From contig JAFQUU010000052.1 of NCBI GenBank assembly GCA_017408305.1, forward strand, positions 1-23,462: a stretch of DNA of 23,462 bases, written 5' to 3'. A program made the translations under genes and the position numbers. Below the pieces are notes generated by a model. That model did no database searches. It saw only the letters and a program-made list of their open reading frames with translations, and was not told the origin of the DNA. Shown here in pieces: positions 6,809 through 13,665 of the stretch (position 1 is the first letter of the stretch; each line of letters opens with the position of its first letter). Source of the DNA: Clostridia bacterium (GTDB lineage: Bacteria; Bacillota; Clostridia; Christensenellales; UBA1242).

Positions 6809-6817
6809 GGAAAAATT

Positions 6818-7513
6818 ATGAAAGTAATTTATGATGACAATCAAATCGTTGTGGTGATTAAACCACAAAACATTCCAACACAGGCTGATGAAAGTGGCGA
6901 TAAAGATGTTTTGTCGCTGGTAAAAGACTTTGTGAAAGAAAAATACAACAAACCAGGAGAAGCATTTGTAGGGCTTGTCCATAGGCTAGACCGTCCAACC
7001 GGTGGTGTTTTGGTGTTTGCAAGAAATTCAAAGTCTGCAGGCAGGCTTTCAAAACAAATGCAAGATGGCGATATTGAAAAAGTCTATTACGCTGTTGTAA
7101 AAGGACACCTTAAAAAACCAGTAGCACGCCTTGAACATTATCTCGTTAAGGACCATGCACAAAACAAAGTTTCGCTTGCAACCATGGGGCAGAAAGATGC
7201 ACGCCTTGCAGTGCTTGACTATGAAGTTTTGGCAGAAAAGGAAGGCTTATCGCTTGTAAAAGTGCGTCTTGAAACAGGTAGAAGTCATCAAATCAGGGTG
7301 CAATTTTCTGCAATTGGCAACCCGATTTATGGAGATGGCAAGTATGGTGTACCAGATGGCGAAAAGCAAACTGTAAACCTTGCACTTTGGGCAAGTGGTT
7401 TGGAGTTTAAGCATCCAACGCTAGACCAAACAATGGTGTTTAAGGTGAATCCACCAGAAGAAAATTATCCGTTCAGTTTGTTTAAAGATGTTTTCAAAAA
7501 GGAATTTAATTAG
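6818..7513 (+). CDS. RluA-family RNA pseudouridine synthase
   Basis: The protein is 231 residues. The catalytic motif VHRLDRPTGG (54-63, Asp58) and the downstream LETGRSHQIRVQFSAIGNPIYGDGKYG block are diagnostic for the RluA/RluC/RluD family, which isomerises uridines in rRNA or tRNA. There is no N-terminal S4 domain, so it is a short, stand-alone catalytic form; the exact target uridine cannot be assigned. It starts at ATG 6818, 9 nt after the ileS stop, with AAGG upstream, so it is cotranscribed with ileS. Pairing a tRNA synthetase with an RNA modification enzyme is a plausible translation operon. Confidence 0.93.
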   Translation: MKVIYDDNQIVVVIKPQNIPTQADESGDKDVLSLVKDFVKEKYNKPGEAFVGLVHRLDRPTGGVLVFARNSKSAGRLSKQMQDGDIEKVYYAVVKGHLKKPVARLEHYLVKDHAQNKVSLATMGQKDARLAVLDYEVLAEKEGLSLVKVRLETGRSHQIRVQFSAIGNPIYGDGKYGVPDGEKQTVNLALWASGLEFKHPTLDQTMVFKVNPPEENYPFSLFKDVFKKEFN

Positions 7514-7529
7514 TTGACAAGGAGAGATT

Positions 7530-8018
7530 ATGATTAAAAAAGCGAGTACAAAAGAAATTGTAGACTTCATTTCTACTACAAAAACAATTGCAGAAGATGC
7601 GAAAGATTATTTTAAGAAAAAGTTTCTTGATGGTTTGGAAAATAAATCAAAAATCATATATATTTCTGATGAAAAAAACAGTGATTTATTAGTCGCCATT
7701 ACAAATCAGGAAGATTATGATAATTCTTTTGGTTTAATTGATTCAGCGACTGCGTATTTGATATACATTTCTCATGATGAGAATAATATAAATGAACAAA
7801 ACTTTAGTAGGCTTCTTGATTATGCAGAGCAAGATTTGAAGAAAAACGGCTTTAAAAATTTGACAATAGGCGTTGAAATTTCTAATGCTTATGATTTGAA
7901 AATTATATTTAATCATGGATTTTCAAACTTTGTAAAATACAGTTTTAGGCCTTTAAAAGACCAAAACGATTATAAAAATAATGCTCTAGTTGCATACTAT
8001 CAAAAGACATTTAATTAA
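7530..8018 (+). CDS. Probable GNAT-family N-acetyltransferase, 162 aa
   Basis: ATG 7530 is preceded by AAGGAG (7519-7524) and lies 16 nt after the pseudouridine synthase stop. The length and order fit a small GNAT fold: a mid region YLIYISHDENNINEQNFSRLL, a helix LLDYAEQDLKKNGFKNLTIGVE (102-123) and an NAYDLKIIFNHGFSNFVKYSF element like the usual N-x-A-x-x-Y-x-x-x-GF near the acetyl-CoA site. The R/Q-x-x-G-x-G/A CoA loop is not clear, so the domain is either diverged or inactive. Substrate is unknown. Codon use is more AT-rich than in ileS. Confidence 0.55.
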   Translation: MIKKASTKEIVDFISTTKTIAEDAKDYFKKKFLDGLENKSKIIYISDEKNSDLLVAITNQEDYDNSFGLIDSATAYLIYISHDENNINEQNFSRLLDYAEQDLKKNGFKNLTIGVEISNAYDLKIIFNHGFSNFVKYSFRPLKDQNDYKNNALVAYYQKTFN

Positions 8019-8030
8019 AAAGGAATTGTC

Positions 8031-9812
8031 ATGAAAAAAAGAGAAGAGATTGCTGAAAAATATAAATGGGACTTAAGCGACTACGCACTATTGCCACAAG
8101 ACTGCGAAGAAAAACTAGAGAAGTTTAAATCATACTTACCAGAGGTGCAGGCTTTTAAGGGCAGACTGACACACGCTGAAACAATTTTTCAGTGCTTAAC
8201 ACTTGAAAGCAAAATAAGTCAAGAGATTAGCAAACTTGAAGCATATGCATATTGCAGAAAATCGGAAGACACAGTAAACCATGAAATAACGGAACTTGAG
8301 GATAAAATAAATGCTTTCTGTGCTGAATTTTCAACAGCAATTTCTTATATTGATGTTGAAATTGGCACTCAAAATAATGATTTTCTTCTTTCTTTACAAC
8401 ATGATAAAAGGCACCCAGAGTTTTCAAACTACTTTAAGGCTATTTTAAGAAACAAGAAATATATTCTTTCCGAAAAAGAAGAAGAGATTATGTCGCAAAT
8501 TGGCACTTTTGCTGGTGGTTTTGAAAGCAATATGAGAAGTTTTGACAGTGCTGATATAACTTTTAAACCAGCGTACGATTCAAATGGTAAGGAATATGAA
8601 GTATCAATAGCAAACTATGAAAAATATATGTCTTCTCCAGACGCTGTCCTTCGTGAAAGTATGTATAAAAATTTGAATGGTGGATACAAAAACCTTGAAA
8701 ATACTTTGGCAAATAACTATTCTTCTTTTGTCAAAATGGTTTCCACATTGACAAAAATTAGAGGCTATGACTCAGTACTTCAAAGCCAACTTTATGCTGA
8801 TGAACTTACTGAAGATTTTTACAATCTCTTAATTAAAAAAGTTAAAGAGCATGCTGTAATTTTTCGCAGATATTCAAAGTTAAAACAGAAAATCCTAGGC
8901 CTTGAAACTTTAAAAATTTGTGATTTAGGGACGCAAATAGGCAAAACAGAAAACTCTGAAATTAGTTTTGAAGAGGCCTTTAATATGGTTGTAACAACAC
9001 TTCAGCCACTTGGCGAAGATTATATAAGCATATTGAAAAAATCAGTTTCAGAGCGATGGATTGATGTTTTTGATAATGAAAACAAATATTCTGGTCAATA
9101 TGAGTGTGCATGTTATGGTTGCCATCCACTTGTGTTTTTAAAATTCAACAATGATATTTCAAGCACTTTGACGCTTGCTCATGAACTTGGCCATGCAATG
9201 CATAGTTACTATTCAAACAAAAGTCAACCTTATGAAAAGCATGATTATCCACTTTTTTTAGCAGAAATTGCAAGCACAGTTAATGAGACATTTATGTGTA
9301 TGCATCTTATTAAAAATGCAAAGACAAAAGACGAAAAAATTTATTATATAAATGAATTTTTAGATAATGCCAGAGCCACAATCTTAACGCAAACTCAGTT
9401 TGCAGAATTTGAAAAACTTGTTTTTGAAAAGTATGATGCAGAGAAATCTCTTTCTAAAAACTTTTTCTTAGACACCTACGAAAGACTTACTAAAGAATAT
9501 AACGGTGAAGATGTAGAACTTTTGCCGGAAACAAAAAATATATATAGCAGAATTATACATTTCTATTGGTTGTTCTATGTGTATAAGTATGCAACAGGCA
9601 TGCTTTCTGCAATATTAATTGTAAAGAAATTTATGGACAACGAACAAGGCATTCAAGAAAAATATATCAAATTTTTGTCTAGTGGTTCAAGTTTATCACC
9701 ACTAGAAACTCTAAAAATTGTTGGTGTAGACCTTGAAAATCCAAAAACTTTTGATGAAGCATTTGAATTTTTGGATAAAGTTGTCAAAGACTTTGAAAAT
9801 ACAATAAAATAA
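8031..9812 (+). CDS. pepF: Oligoendopeptidase F (M3B zinc metallopeptidase)
   Basis: The 593-residue protein has the usual PepF length. The zinc site HELGH (384-388) sits in TLAHELGHAMHSYYS, with the third ligand Glu412 in FLAEIASTVNE. The N-terminal KYKWDLSDYALLP is the typical opening of the family. Late motifs include YNGEDVELLPE and HFYWLFYVYKYATGMLSA. PepF cleaves short peptides in the cytoplasm during peptide turnover. AAGGA precedes the ATG and the gap to the GNAT-like gene is 12 nt. It is the last gene of the operon, followed by an AT-only hairpin terminator. Confidence 0.96.
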   Translation: MKKREEIAEKYKWDLSDYALLPQDCEEKLEKFKSYLPEVQAFKGRLTHAETIFQCLTLESKISQEISKLEAYAYCRKSEDTVNHEITELEDKINAFCAEFSTAISYIDVEIGTQNNDFLLSLQHDKRHPEFSNYFKAILRNKKYILSEKEEEIMSQIGTFAGGFESNMRSFDSADITFKPAYDSNGKEYEVSIANYEKYMSSPDAVLRESMYKNLNGGYKNLENTLANNYSSFVKMVSTLTKIRGYDSVLQSQLYADELTEDFYNLLIKKVKEHAVIFRRYSKLKQKILGLETLKICDLGTQIGKTENSEISFEEAFNMVVTTLQPLGEDYISILKKSVSERWIDVFDNENKYSGQYECACYGCHPLVFLKFNNDISSTLTLAHELGHAMHSYYSNKSQPYEKHDYPLFLAEIASTVNETFMCMHLIKNAKTKDEKIYYINEFLDNARATILTQTQFAEFEKLVFEKYDAEKSLSKNFFLDTYERLTKEYNGEDVELLPETKNIYSRIIHFYWLFYVYKYATGMLSAILIVKKFMDNEQGIQEKYIKFLSSGSSLSPLETLKIVGVDLENPKTFDEAFEFLDKVVKDFENTIK

Positions 9813-9842
9813 AAAAATAATTAAAAACAATTAAAAATAAAT

Positions 9843-9882
9843 AAAAAATAATTAAATTTAATTAAAATTTAATTATTTTTTT
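9843..9882 (+). terminator. AT-only hairpin terminator after pepF
   Basis: A perfect 17-bp inverted repeat made only of A and T (9843-9859 and 9865-9881) around a 5-nt loop, ending in a T7 run. Its position after the operon supports termination despite the lack of G-C pairs. The stretch 9883-10011 up to the next promoter holds no gene, RNA or riboswitch that I can recognise. Confidence 0.6.
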
Positions 9883-9999
9883 ATTTTATCTGCATCTGCC
9901 GTCAATTATTTGAGATGTTAAATAACCTAATAAAAATAAAGATAAATTATTATTTATATAACAATTTTGGTGCTGACAAGGGCACACGCAAGAATGTCT

Positions 10000-10040
10000 T
10001 TGACAACACCGTTGACAACAGGGGCAGTGATTGGTATAAT
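10000..10040 (+). promoter_or_regulatory. Consensus promoter of the TM2-mnmA pair with repeated TTGACAACA
   Basis: TTGACA (10012-10017), 17-bp spacer, TATAAT (10035-10040): perfect consensus. The nonamer TTGACAACA occurs at 10000-10008 and again at 10012-10020, 12 bp apart, the second being the -35 itself. A related TGACAA is at 9974-9979. Confidence 0.85.
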
Positions 10041-10099
10041 AATAATGCATTAGATTTATCCCCCTAAATTATTTTATGATTTAAAGGAAATGTTGTGAT

Positions 10100-10597
10100 A
10101 TGGCAAAAGAAAAGCTATACAAAAGGTGCCCAAGGTGTGGCGAAAAAACTTTTATAAATGCACGGGCTTGCGATGGTTGCAAACTTGTTTTTTCACGCAT
10201 GGAATTTGCATCAAATAAACAGGCAAAGCGTGAGATTAAAGCAGGTAATAAAGAGGCAGTAATCAAGACAAACCAATATCCAAAAGATTACAACAAATGG
10301 AAAATGCTACTCATTTGTTTTGTTGGGGGGCTGTTTGGTGCACATAATATTTATGTTGGAAGGTATGTTAAAGGATTTTTCTCTTTGTGTGCACTCCTTG
10401 TGTTATGTGGATTGATTTTGGCTGTGCCAAGTTCAATTCTTGCAACACTTTTTGCAAAGTGGATGTTTATTCCTTATGGCATAATTGTGATTTTGTGGCT
10501 TTCAGATATGATGATGATTGCGCTTAGCAAATATAAAATTCCTGTTGCACTTGAAAATTCGGGCAACAATGTGGTGGTGGAAAATGAACAAAAATAA
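10100..10597 (+). CDS. Zinc-ribbon plus TM2-domain membrane protein, 165 aa
   Basis: Residues 10-27 are a four-cysteine ribbon (CPRC, then CDGC; Cys10, 13, 24, 27). A basic linker follows, then a TM2-like unit: helix KMLLICFVGGLFGAHNIYVGR (72-92, with the hallmark G-x-x-G-x-H-x-x-Y-x-G-R) and further hydrophobic stretches about 93-113 and 117-142. TM2 proteins are small membrane proteins of poorly known function. The start at ATG 10100 has AAAGGA about 11 nt upstream, slightly far; other nearby ATG/GTG codons run into stops. Its last 14 bases overlap the start of mnmA, indicating translational coupling. Confidence 0.85.
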   Translation: MAKEKLYKRCPRCGEKTFINARACDGCKLVFSRMEFASNKQAKREIKAGNKEAVIKTNQYPKDYNKWKMLLICFVGGLFGAHNIYVGRYVKGFFSLCALLVLCGLILAVPSSILATLFAKWMFIPYGIIVILWLSDMMMIALSKYKIPVALENSGNNVVVENEQK

Positions 10598-11669
10598 AAC
10601 AGTGGTAGTAGGTATGAGTGGTGGCGTTGACAGTTCTGTCGCTGCGTACCTTTTGAAAGAGCAAGGCTATAATGTGATTGGCCTATTTATGATAAATTGG
10701 GAAGAGGATAGTGAAACTTGCACGGCAGAGGCTGACTATGAAGATGTAAAGCGTGTTTGCAGTGTGATTGGCATTCCTTATTACTCTGTCAACTATGCAA
10801 AAGAGTATTATGACAGGGTGTTTAAGTATTTTTTGGAGCAATATAAGAAGGGCAACACCCCAAATCCAGATGTACTTTGCAATAAGGAAATCAAGTTTGG
10901 ACCGTTTTTGGAACAAGCAAAGAAACTAGGTGCAGACTATATAGCAACAGGACACTATGCCAAAAAGGTTGAAAAAGATGGGCAGTTTTATCTTGCTAAG
11001 GCTGATGACCTAAATAAAGACCAAAGTTATTTTTTAAATCAACTTTCTCAAGCACAACTTGAAAAGGTTTTGTTTCCACTTGATAGTATTACAAAACCAG
11101 AGGTTAGAAAAATTGCAGAAAGGCTTGAACTTTCAACAGCCAAAAAGAAAGATTCTACAGGCATATGTTTTATTGGTGAGCGAAATTTTAAGCAGTTTTT
11201 GAAAACTTATCTTCCTATGCAAAAAGGGGATATTGTAACACAAAGTGGCGAGGTTGTTGGCAAGCATGATGGGCTTATGTATTACACGCTTGGCCAAAGG
11301 CGTGGGCTTGGCATTGGTGGCAGGGCAAATGGTAATGGCGAAAGATGGTTTGTCCTGAAAAAAGACCTTGAAAATAATCGCCTTGTGGTGTCTCAAGGCG
11401 AAGACGATGCACTTTTTTCAAGTGGGCTTTTGTGCAAAGAGTTTAACTGGATTCCTTCGCTTCCAAAAGAAAAAACTTTCAAATGCTTTGCAAAATTTAG
11501 GTATCGCCAGCCTGACCAACCAGTAAGCGTGGAAATTTGCGAAAATGGCGAAGTGAAGATTTTATTTGACCAAAAACAAAGGGCAGTAACACCTGGGCAG
11601 TATGCAGTTTTGTATACACACGACGGAGTTTGCCTTGGTGGTGGCGAGATTGAAAAAGTTTGGGCCTAA
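10584..11669 (+). CDS. mnmA: tRNA-specific 2-thiouridylase MnmA
   Basis: MnmA thiolates U34 of Lys, Glu and Gln tRNAs using ATP and relayed sulfur. The P-loop GMSGGVDSS (10-18), the TPNPDVLCNKEIKF block with catalytic Cys99 and the STGICFIGERNF block with persulfide Cys195 are diagnostic. C-terminal LGQRRGLGIGG and the beta-barrel ending AVLYTHDGVCLGGGEIE are typical. The protein is 361 residues. The start is ATG 10584 (MNKNKTVVVGMSGG); the frame is open back to 10518 but that part only overlaps the TM2 gene. GGTGG precedes the start inside the upstream gene. No terminator is evident before the next promoter. Confidence 0.97.
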   Translation: MNKNKTVVVGMSGGVDSSVAAYLLKEQGYNVIGLFMINWEEDSETCTAEADYEDVKRVCSVIGIPYYSVNYAKEYYDRVFKYFLEQYKKGNTPNPDVLCNKEIKFGPFLEQAKKLGADYIATGHYAKKVEKDGQFYLAKADDLNKDQSYFLNQLSQAQLEKVLFPLDSITKPEVRKIAERLELSTAKKKDSTGICFIGERNFKQFLKTYLPMQKGDIVTQSGEVVGKHDGLMYYTLGQRRGLGIGGRANGNGERWFVLKKDLENNRLVVSQGEDDALFSSGLLCKEFNWIPSLPKEKTFKCFAKFRYRQPDQPVSVEICENGEVKILFDQKQRAVTPGQYAVLYTHDGVCLGGGEIEKVWA

Positions 11670-11675
11670 AATAAT

Positions 11676-11705
11676 TTGACTGTAAAAATTGCTTTGTGGT
11701 AACAT
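11676..11705 (+). promoter_or_regulatory. Promoter of the secreted/anchored protein gene
   Basis: TTGACT (11676-11681), 18-bp spacer, TAACAT (11700-11705) with an upstream TGG giving an extended -10. The predicted start near 11712 falls right at the GGGGGAG SD. Confidence 0.5.
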
Positions 11706-11726
11706 AATTATGGGGGAGTGTTTCAC

Positions 11727-12224
11727 TTGCAAATTAAAAAAACGTCTTTTGCTGGGTGGATTTGGGCAGGGCTAACTGTGGTTGTGCTTACGATTTTAAG
11801 CGTAAGTGCAGTTTTTGCATATACTGCAAAACTTGGTTTCACTATGCCTGTAAGTTTCAAAGTGCAGAATTGTACGCTTTTATGTGGTGGACAAGTGGTG
11901 TTTTCGTCAAACGAACAAGACACAGCCGATGGTTTTGATGTTACACCCGTAAGTGAAAACACATTAGAAATTTCATGTAAATATTCTAAACTTTCTGGCA
12001 GAGAATTTGTGGTTTCTGTAAATAGTGGGTTTAGTCTAGAACTTTCAAAACTTGTCATTTATGATGCAGTTGCGTTTGATGAAAGTGATGAAAATTTAAA
12101 TAATCAAACATATGTTTCGCATAGTTTTTCTTCTCCAAACTTGACAATTACACTTCTTGAGGGTATAGTGCCAGAAAATCAAGATGATGTGGCTTTTTGC
12201 GTAAGGGTTTTGCCAGTGGGGTAA
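11727..12224 (+). CDS. Secreted or membrane-anchored protein of unknown function, 165 aa
   Basis: A GTG at 11718 overlaps the GGGGGAG sequence; the in-frame TTG at 11727 lies 8 nt after it, which is ideal spacing, so I place the start there. The N-terminus is QIKKTSFAGWIW followed by a hydrophobic segment (AGLTVVVLTILSVSAVFAY), a signal peptide or uncleaved anchor. The rest is beta-rich, Ser/Asn-rich and carries four cysteines (NCTLLCGG, ISCKY, AFCVR), compatible with an exported domain. The hydrophobic stretch followed by AYT-K recalls TasA/camelysin-like leaders, but I see no firm match. It is monocistronic, ending at a bidirectional terminator facing rubrerythrin. Confidence 0.65.
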   Translation: MQIKKTSFAGWIWAGLTVVVLTILSVSAVFAYTAKLGFTMPVSFKVQNCTLLCGGQVVFSSNEQDTADGFDVTPVSENTLEISCKYSKLSGREFVVSVNSGFSLELSKLVIYDAVAFDESDENLNNQTYVSHSFSSPNLTITLLEGIVPENQDDVAFCVRVLPVG

Positions 12225-12240
12225 AATCAATCATAATATA

Positions 12241-12268
12241 AAAAAACTGCCTATTCGGCAGTTTTTTT
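12241..12268. terminator. Bidirectional terminator between the exported protein and rubrerythrin
   Basis: AAAAAACTGCC (12241-12251), loop TATTC, GGCAGTTTTTT (12257-12267) and one more T. It has a U tract on both strands and lies between convergent genes. Confidence 0.93.
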
Positions 12269-12277
12269 GTTATGTAA

Positions 12278-12811
12278 TTATATTTTTTTAATTTCAAAGT
12301 ATGCTTGTGGGTGGTCGCAAACAGGGCAAACCTTTGGTGCATCTTTGCCCACATGGTTATGTCCACAGTTACGGCAAACCCAAGTTACAGGCTCTTTGGC
12401 AGTGAAAACAGTTTGGTTTTTAACTTTTTCTGCTAAACGAAGATATCTTTCTTCGTGTTCTTTTTCAATTTTTGCAATGGCATCAAATTTGTAAGCAAGT
12501 TCCATAAATCCTTCTTCGCGTGCTTCTTCGGCCATGCGTTTGTACATATCAGTCCATTCGCCTCTTTCACCAGCAGCGGCTGCAAGAAGGTTTTCATAGG
12601 TGCCATCAATTTTGCCTCCGTGAAGTGCCTTGAACCAAAGTTTAGCGTGTTCTTTTTCGTTGTTTGCAGTAAGAGAAAATACTTCTGCGATTTCTTCATA
12701 ACCATCTTTTTTTGCTTTTGAAGCAAACCAGTCATATTTATTACGGGCTTGGCTTTCTCCAGCAAGTGCTTCGTATAGGTTTTTTTCGGTTTTTGAACCT
12801 TTAAGTTCCAT
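12278..12811 (-). CDS. rbr: Rubrerythrin
   Basis: The 177-residue protein combines a ferritin-like diiron domain with a C-terminal rubredoxin-like domain. Visible ligands and motifs are Glu19 in AGESQARNKY, ANNEKEHAKLWF (50-60), AAGERGEWTDMY (79-90, Glu82/85) and KIEKEHEERY (114-123). The FeS4 site is CRNCGH (146-151) and CPVCDHPQAYFE (162-173). Rubrerythrins reduce hydrogen peroxide in anaerobes and microaerophiles. AAAGGAG lies upstream of the ATG at 12811, and a strong own promoter precedes it. It is monocistronic and converges on the exported protein gene. Confidence 0.97.
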   Translation of the reverse strand: MELKGSKTEKNLYEALAGESQARNKYDWFASKAKKDGYEEIAEVFSLTANNEKEHAKLWFKALHGGKIDGTYENLLAAAAGERGEWTDMYKRMAEEAREEGFMELAYKFDAIAKIEKEHEERYLRLAEKVKNQTVFTAKEPVTWVCRNCGHNHVGKDAPKVCPVCDHPQAYFEIKKI

Positions 12812-12836
12812 AATATTCTCCTTTTAATCCAATGGT

Positions 12837-12866
12837 ATTATAATATAGATTAAAGAAAAATGTCAA
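12837..12866 (-). promoter_or_regulatory. Promoter of rubrerythrin
   Basis: On the minus strand: TTGACA (12866-12861), 18-bp spacer, TATAAT (12842-12837). I did not find a clear PerR-type palindrome over it. Confidence 0.8.
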
Positions 12867-12892
12867 ATTGTTTATTGATATTCATATTTTTT

Positions 12893-12920
12893 TTGACTTT
12901 ACACTTTTGTATGTGATAAA
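12893..12920 (+). promoter_or_regulatory. Probable promoter of the 209-aa hypothetical gene
   Basis: TTGACT (12893-12898), 16-bp spacer, GATAAA (12915-12920) with TG one base before it, an extended -10 arrangement. It is divergent from the rubrerythrin promoter. Confidence 0.45.
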
Positions 12921-12942
12921 ATGAAAAAAAGTGGGGGCGAAG

Positions 12943-13572
12943 ATGTCTAATAAAAATTTTGCAGTGCTTAATTCACTGAATTTGATAAATAAGAAATTAG
13001 GTGATTCTTACGAAAAGAAGGGGTTTAATCCGTTTTCTGATAATTTTGCATTAACTAGCGAGGGTGTTGAGAAACTTTTGCAAATAAACCTACAGAAAAA
13101 ATATGTTAAATCTCCAAAATTTTTTGAAGAAAGCGAACACGCACTTTCTGCAAGATTTAAACTGGCAAGCACAAGAGCAGAAGAACTTCTTGCAAAGTTT
13201 CAAAATCTTATAGACAATGGAAACGCTTCACCCAAAATGCTTGAAGAACTTATTTATATAAAAATTTGCACAGAACTGCTAAAGGGGTTAAATTTAAAAA
13301 AATTAAATTATGAAGAACTTTTGGAGGTTATTCAAACAATATACGCAATGTCACCAGAATATAGTTTTATCTTTAAAAGAATTTTTGACAAAGATTTTGA
13401 TATTCAAATCGCATTAACTGACTTTGTAAAACTTTGTAAAATTACAAAAACTAAAAAAGAGATAGAGAAAAAAGAGGACCTTAAGAGTCTTGTGCATAGA
13501 GAATATACCCAAAAAACTTTTTTTGAAAAACCAAAACAAACAAAGACTAAAGAAAGGGAAATAGAAAGGTAG
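12943..13572 (+). CDS. Hypothetical protein, 209 aa
   Basis: I do not recognise this family. The ATG at 12943 (MSNKNFAVLNSLN) is preferred over the GTG at 12931, because the G-rich GGGGGCGA that may act as SD lies between them. Another ATG at 12921 reads into a stop. The protein is soluble, mostly helical and Lys/Glu/Leu-rich, with no cysteine motif or membrane helix. Its C-terminal 60 residues (KTKKEIEKKEDLKS to KTKEREIER) are highly charged and probably disordered or coiled coil. It lies between divergent rubrerythrin and the glycosyltransferase, which has its own promoter, so context gives no function. No convincing terminator follows. Confidence 0.65.
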   Translation: MSNKNFAVLNSLNLINKKLGDSYEKKGFNPFSDNFALTSEGVEKLLQINLQKKYVKSPKFFEESEHALSARFKLASTRAEELLAKFQNLIDNGNASPKMLEELIYIKICTELLKGLNLKKLNYEELLEVIQTIYAMSPEYSFIFKRIFDKDFDIQIALTDFVKLCKITKTKKEIEKKEDLKSLVHREYTQKTFFEKPKQTKTKEREIER

Positions 13573-13630
13573 AATTGCTTTTCTTTTTTTTGTTCAACTT
13601 TCGATCTTTAATGTCAAATAAATATTTTAG

Positions 13631-13659
13631 TTGCAAAATGTTATAATTAAAGTTATAAT
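13631..13659 (+). promoter_or_regulatory. Promoter of the GT4 gene, predicted leaderless transcript
   Basis: TTGCAA (13631-13636), 17-bp spacer, TATAAT (13654-13659), then 6 nt and the ATG at 13666. Transcription should start on the ATG. The same -35/-10 pair drives the SRP RNA. No SD is present. Confidence 0.7.
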
Positions 13660-13665
13660 AAAAGC

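Noticed and set aside
9843..9882. Long AT palindrome as an insertion-sequence end or origin element
   Set aside because: There is no transposase, target duplication or iteron nearby; the place after an operon and the T run fit a terminator.
9883..10011. Riboswitch or small RNA in the gap before the TM2 gene
   Set aside because: Only short hairpins (such as GTGC...GCAC) and repeats of TGACAA are visible; nothing matches a known RNA, and the gap lies upstream of the promoter.
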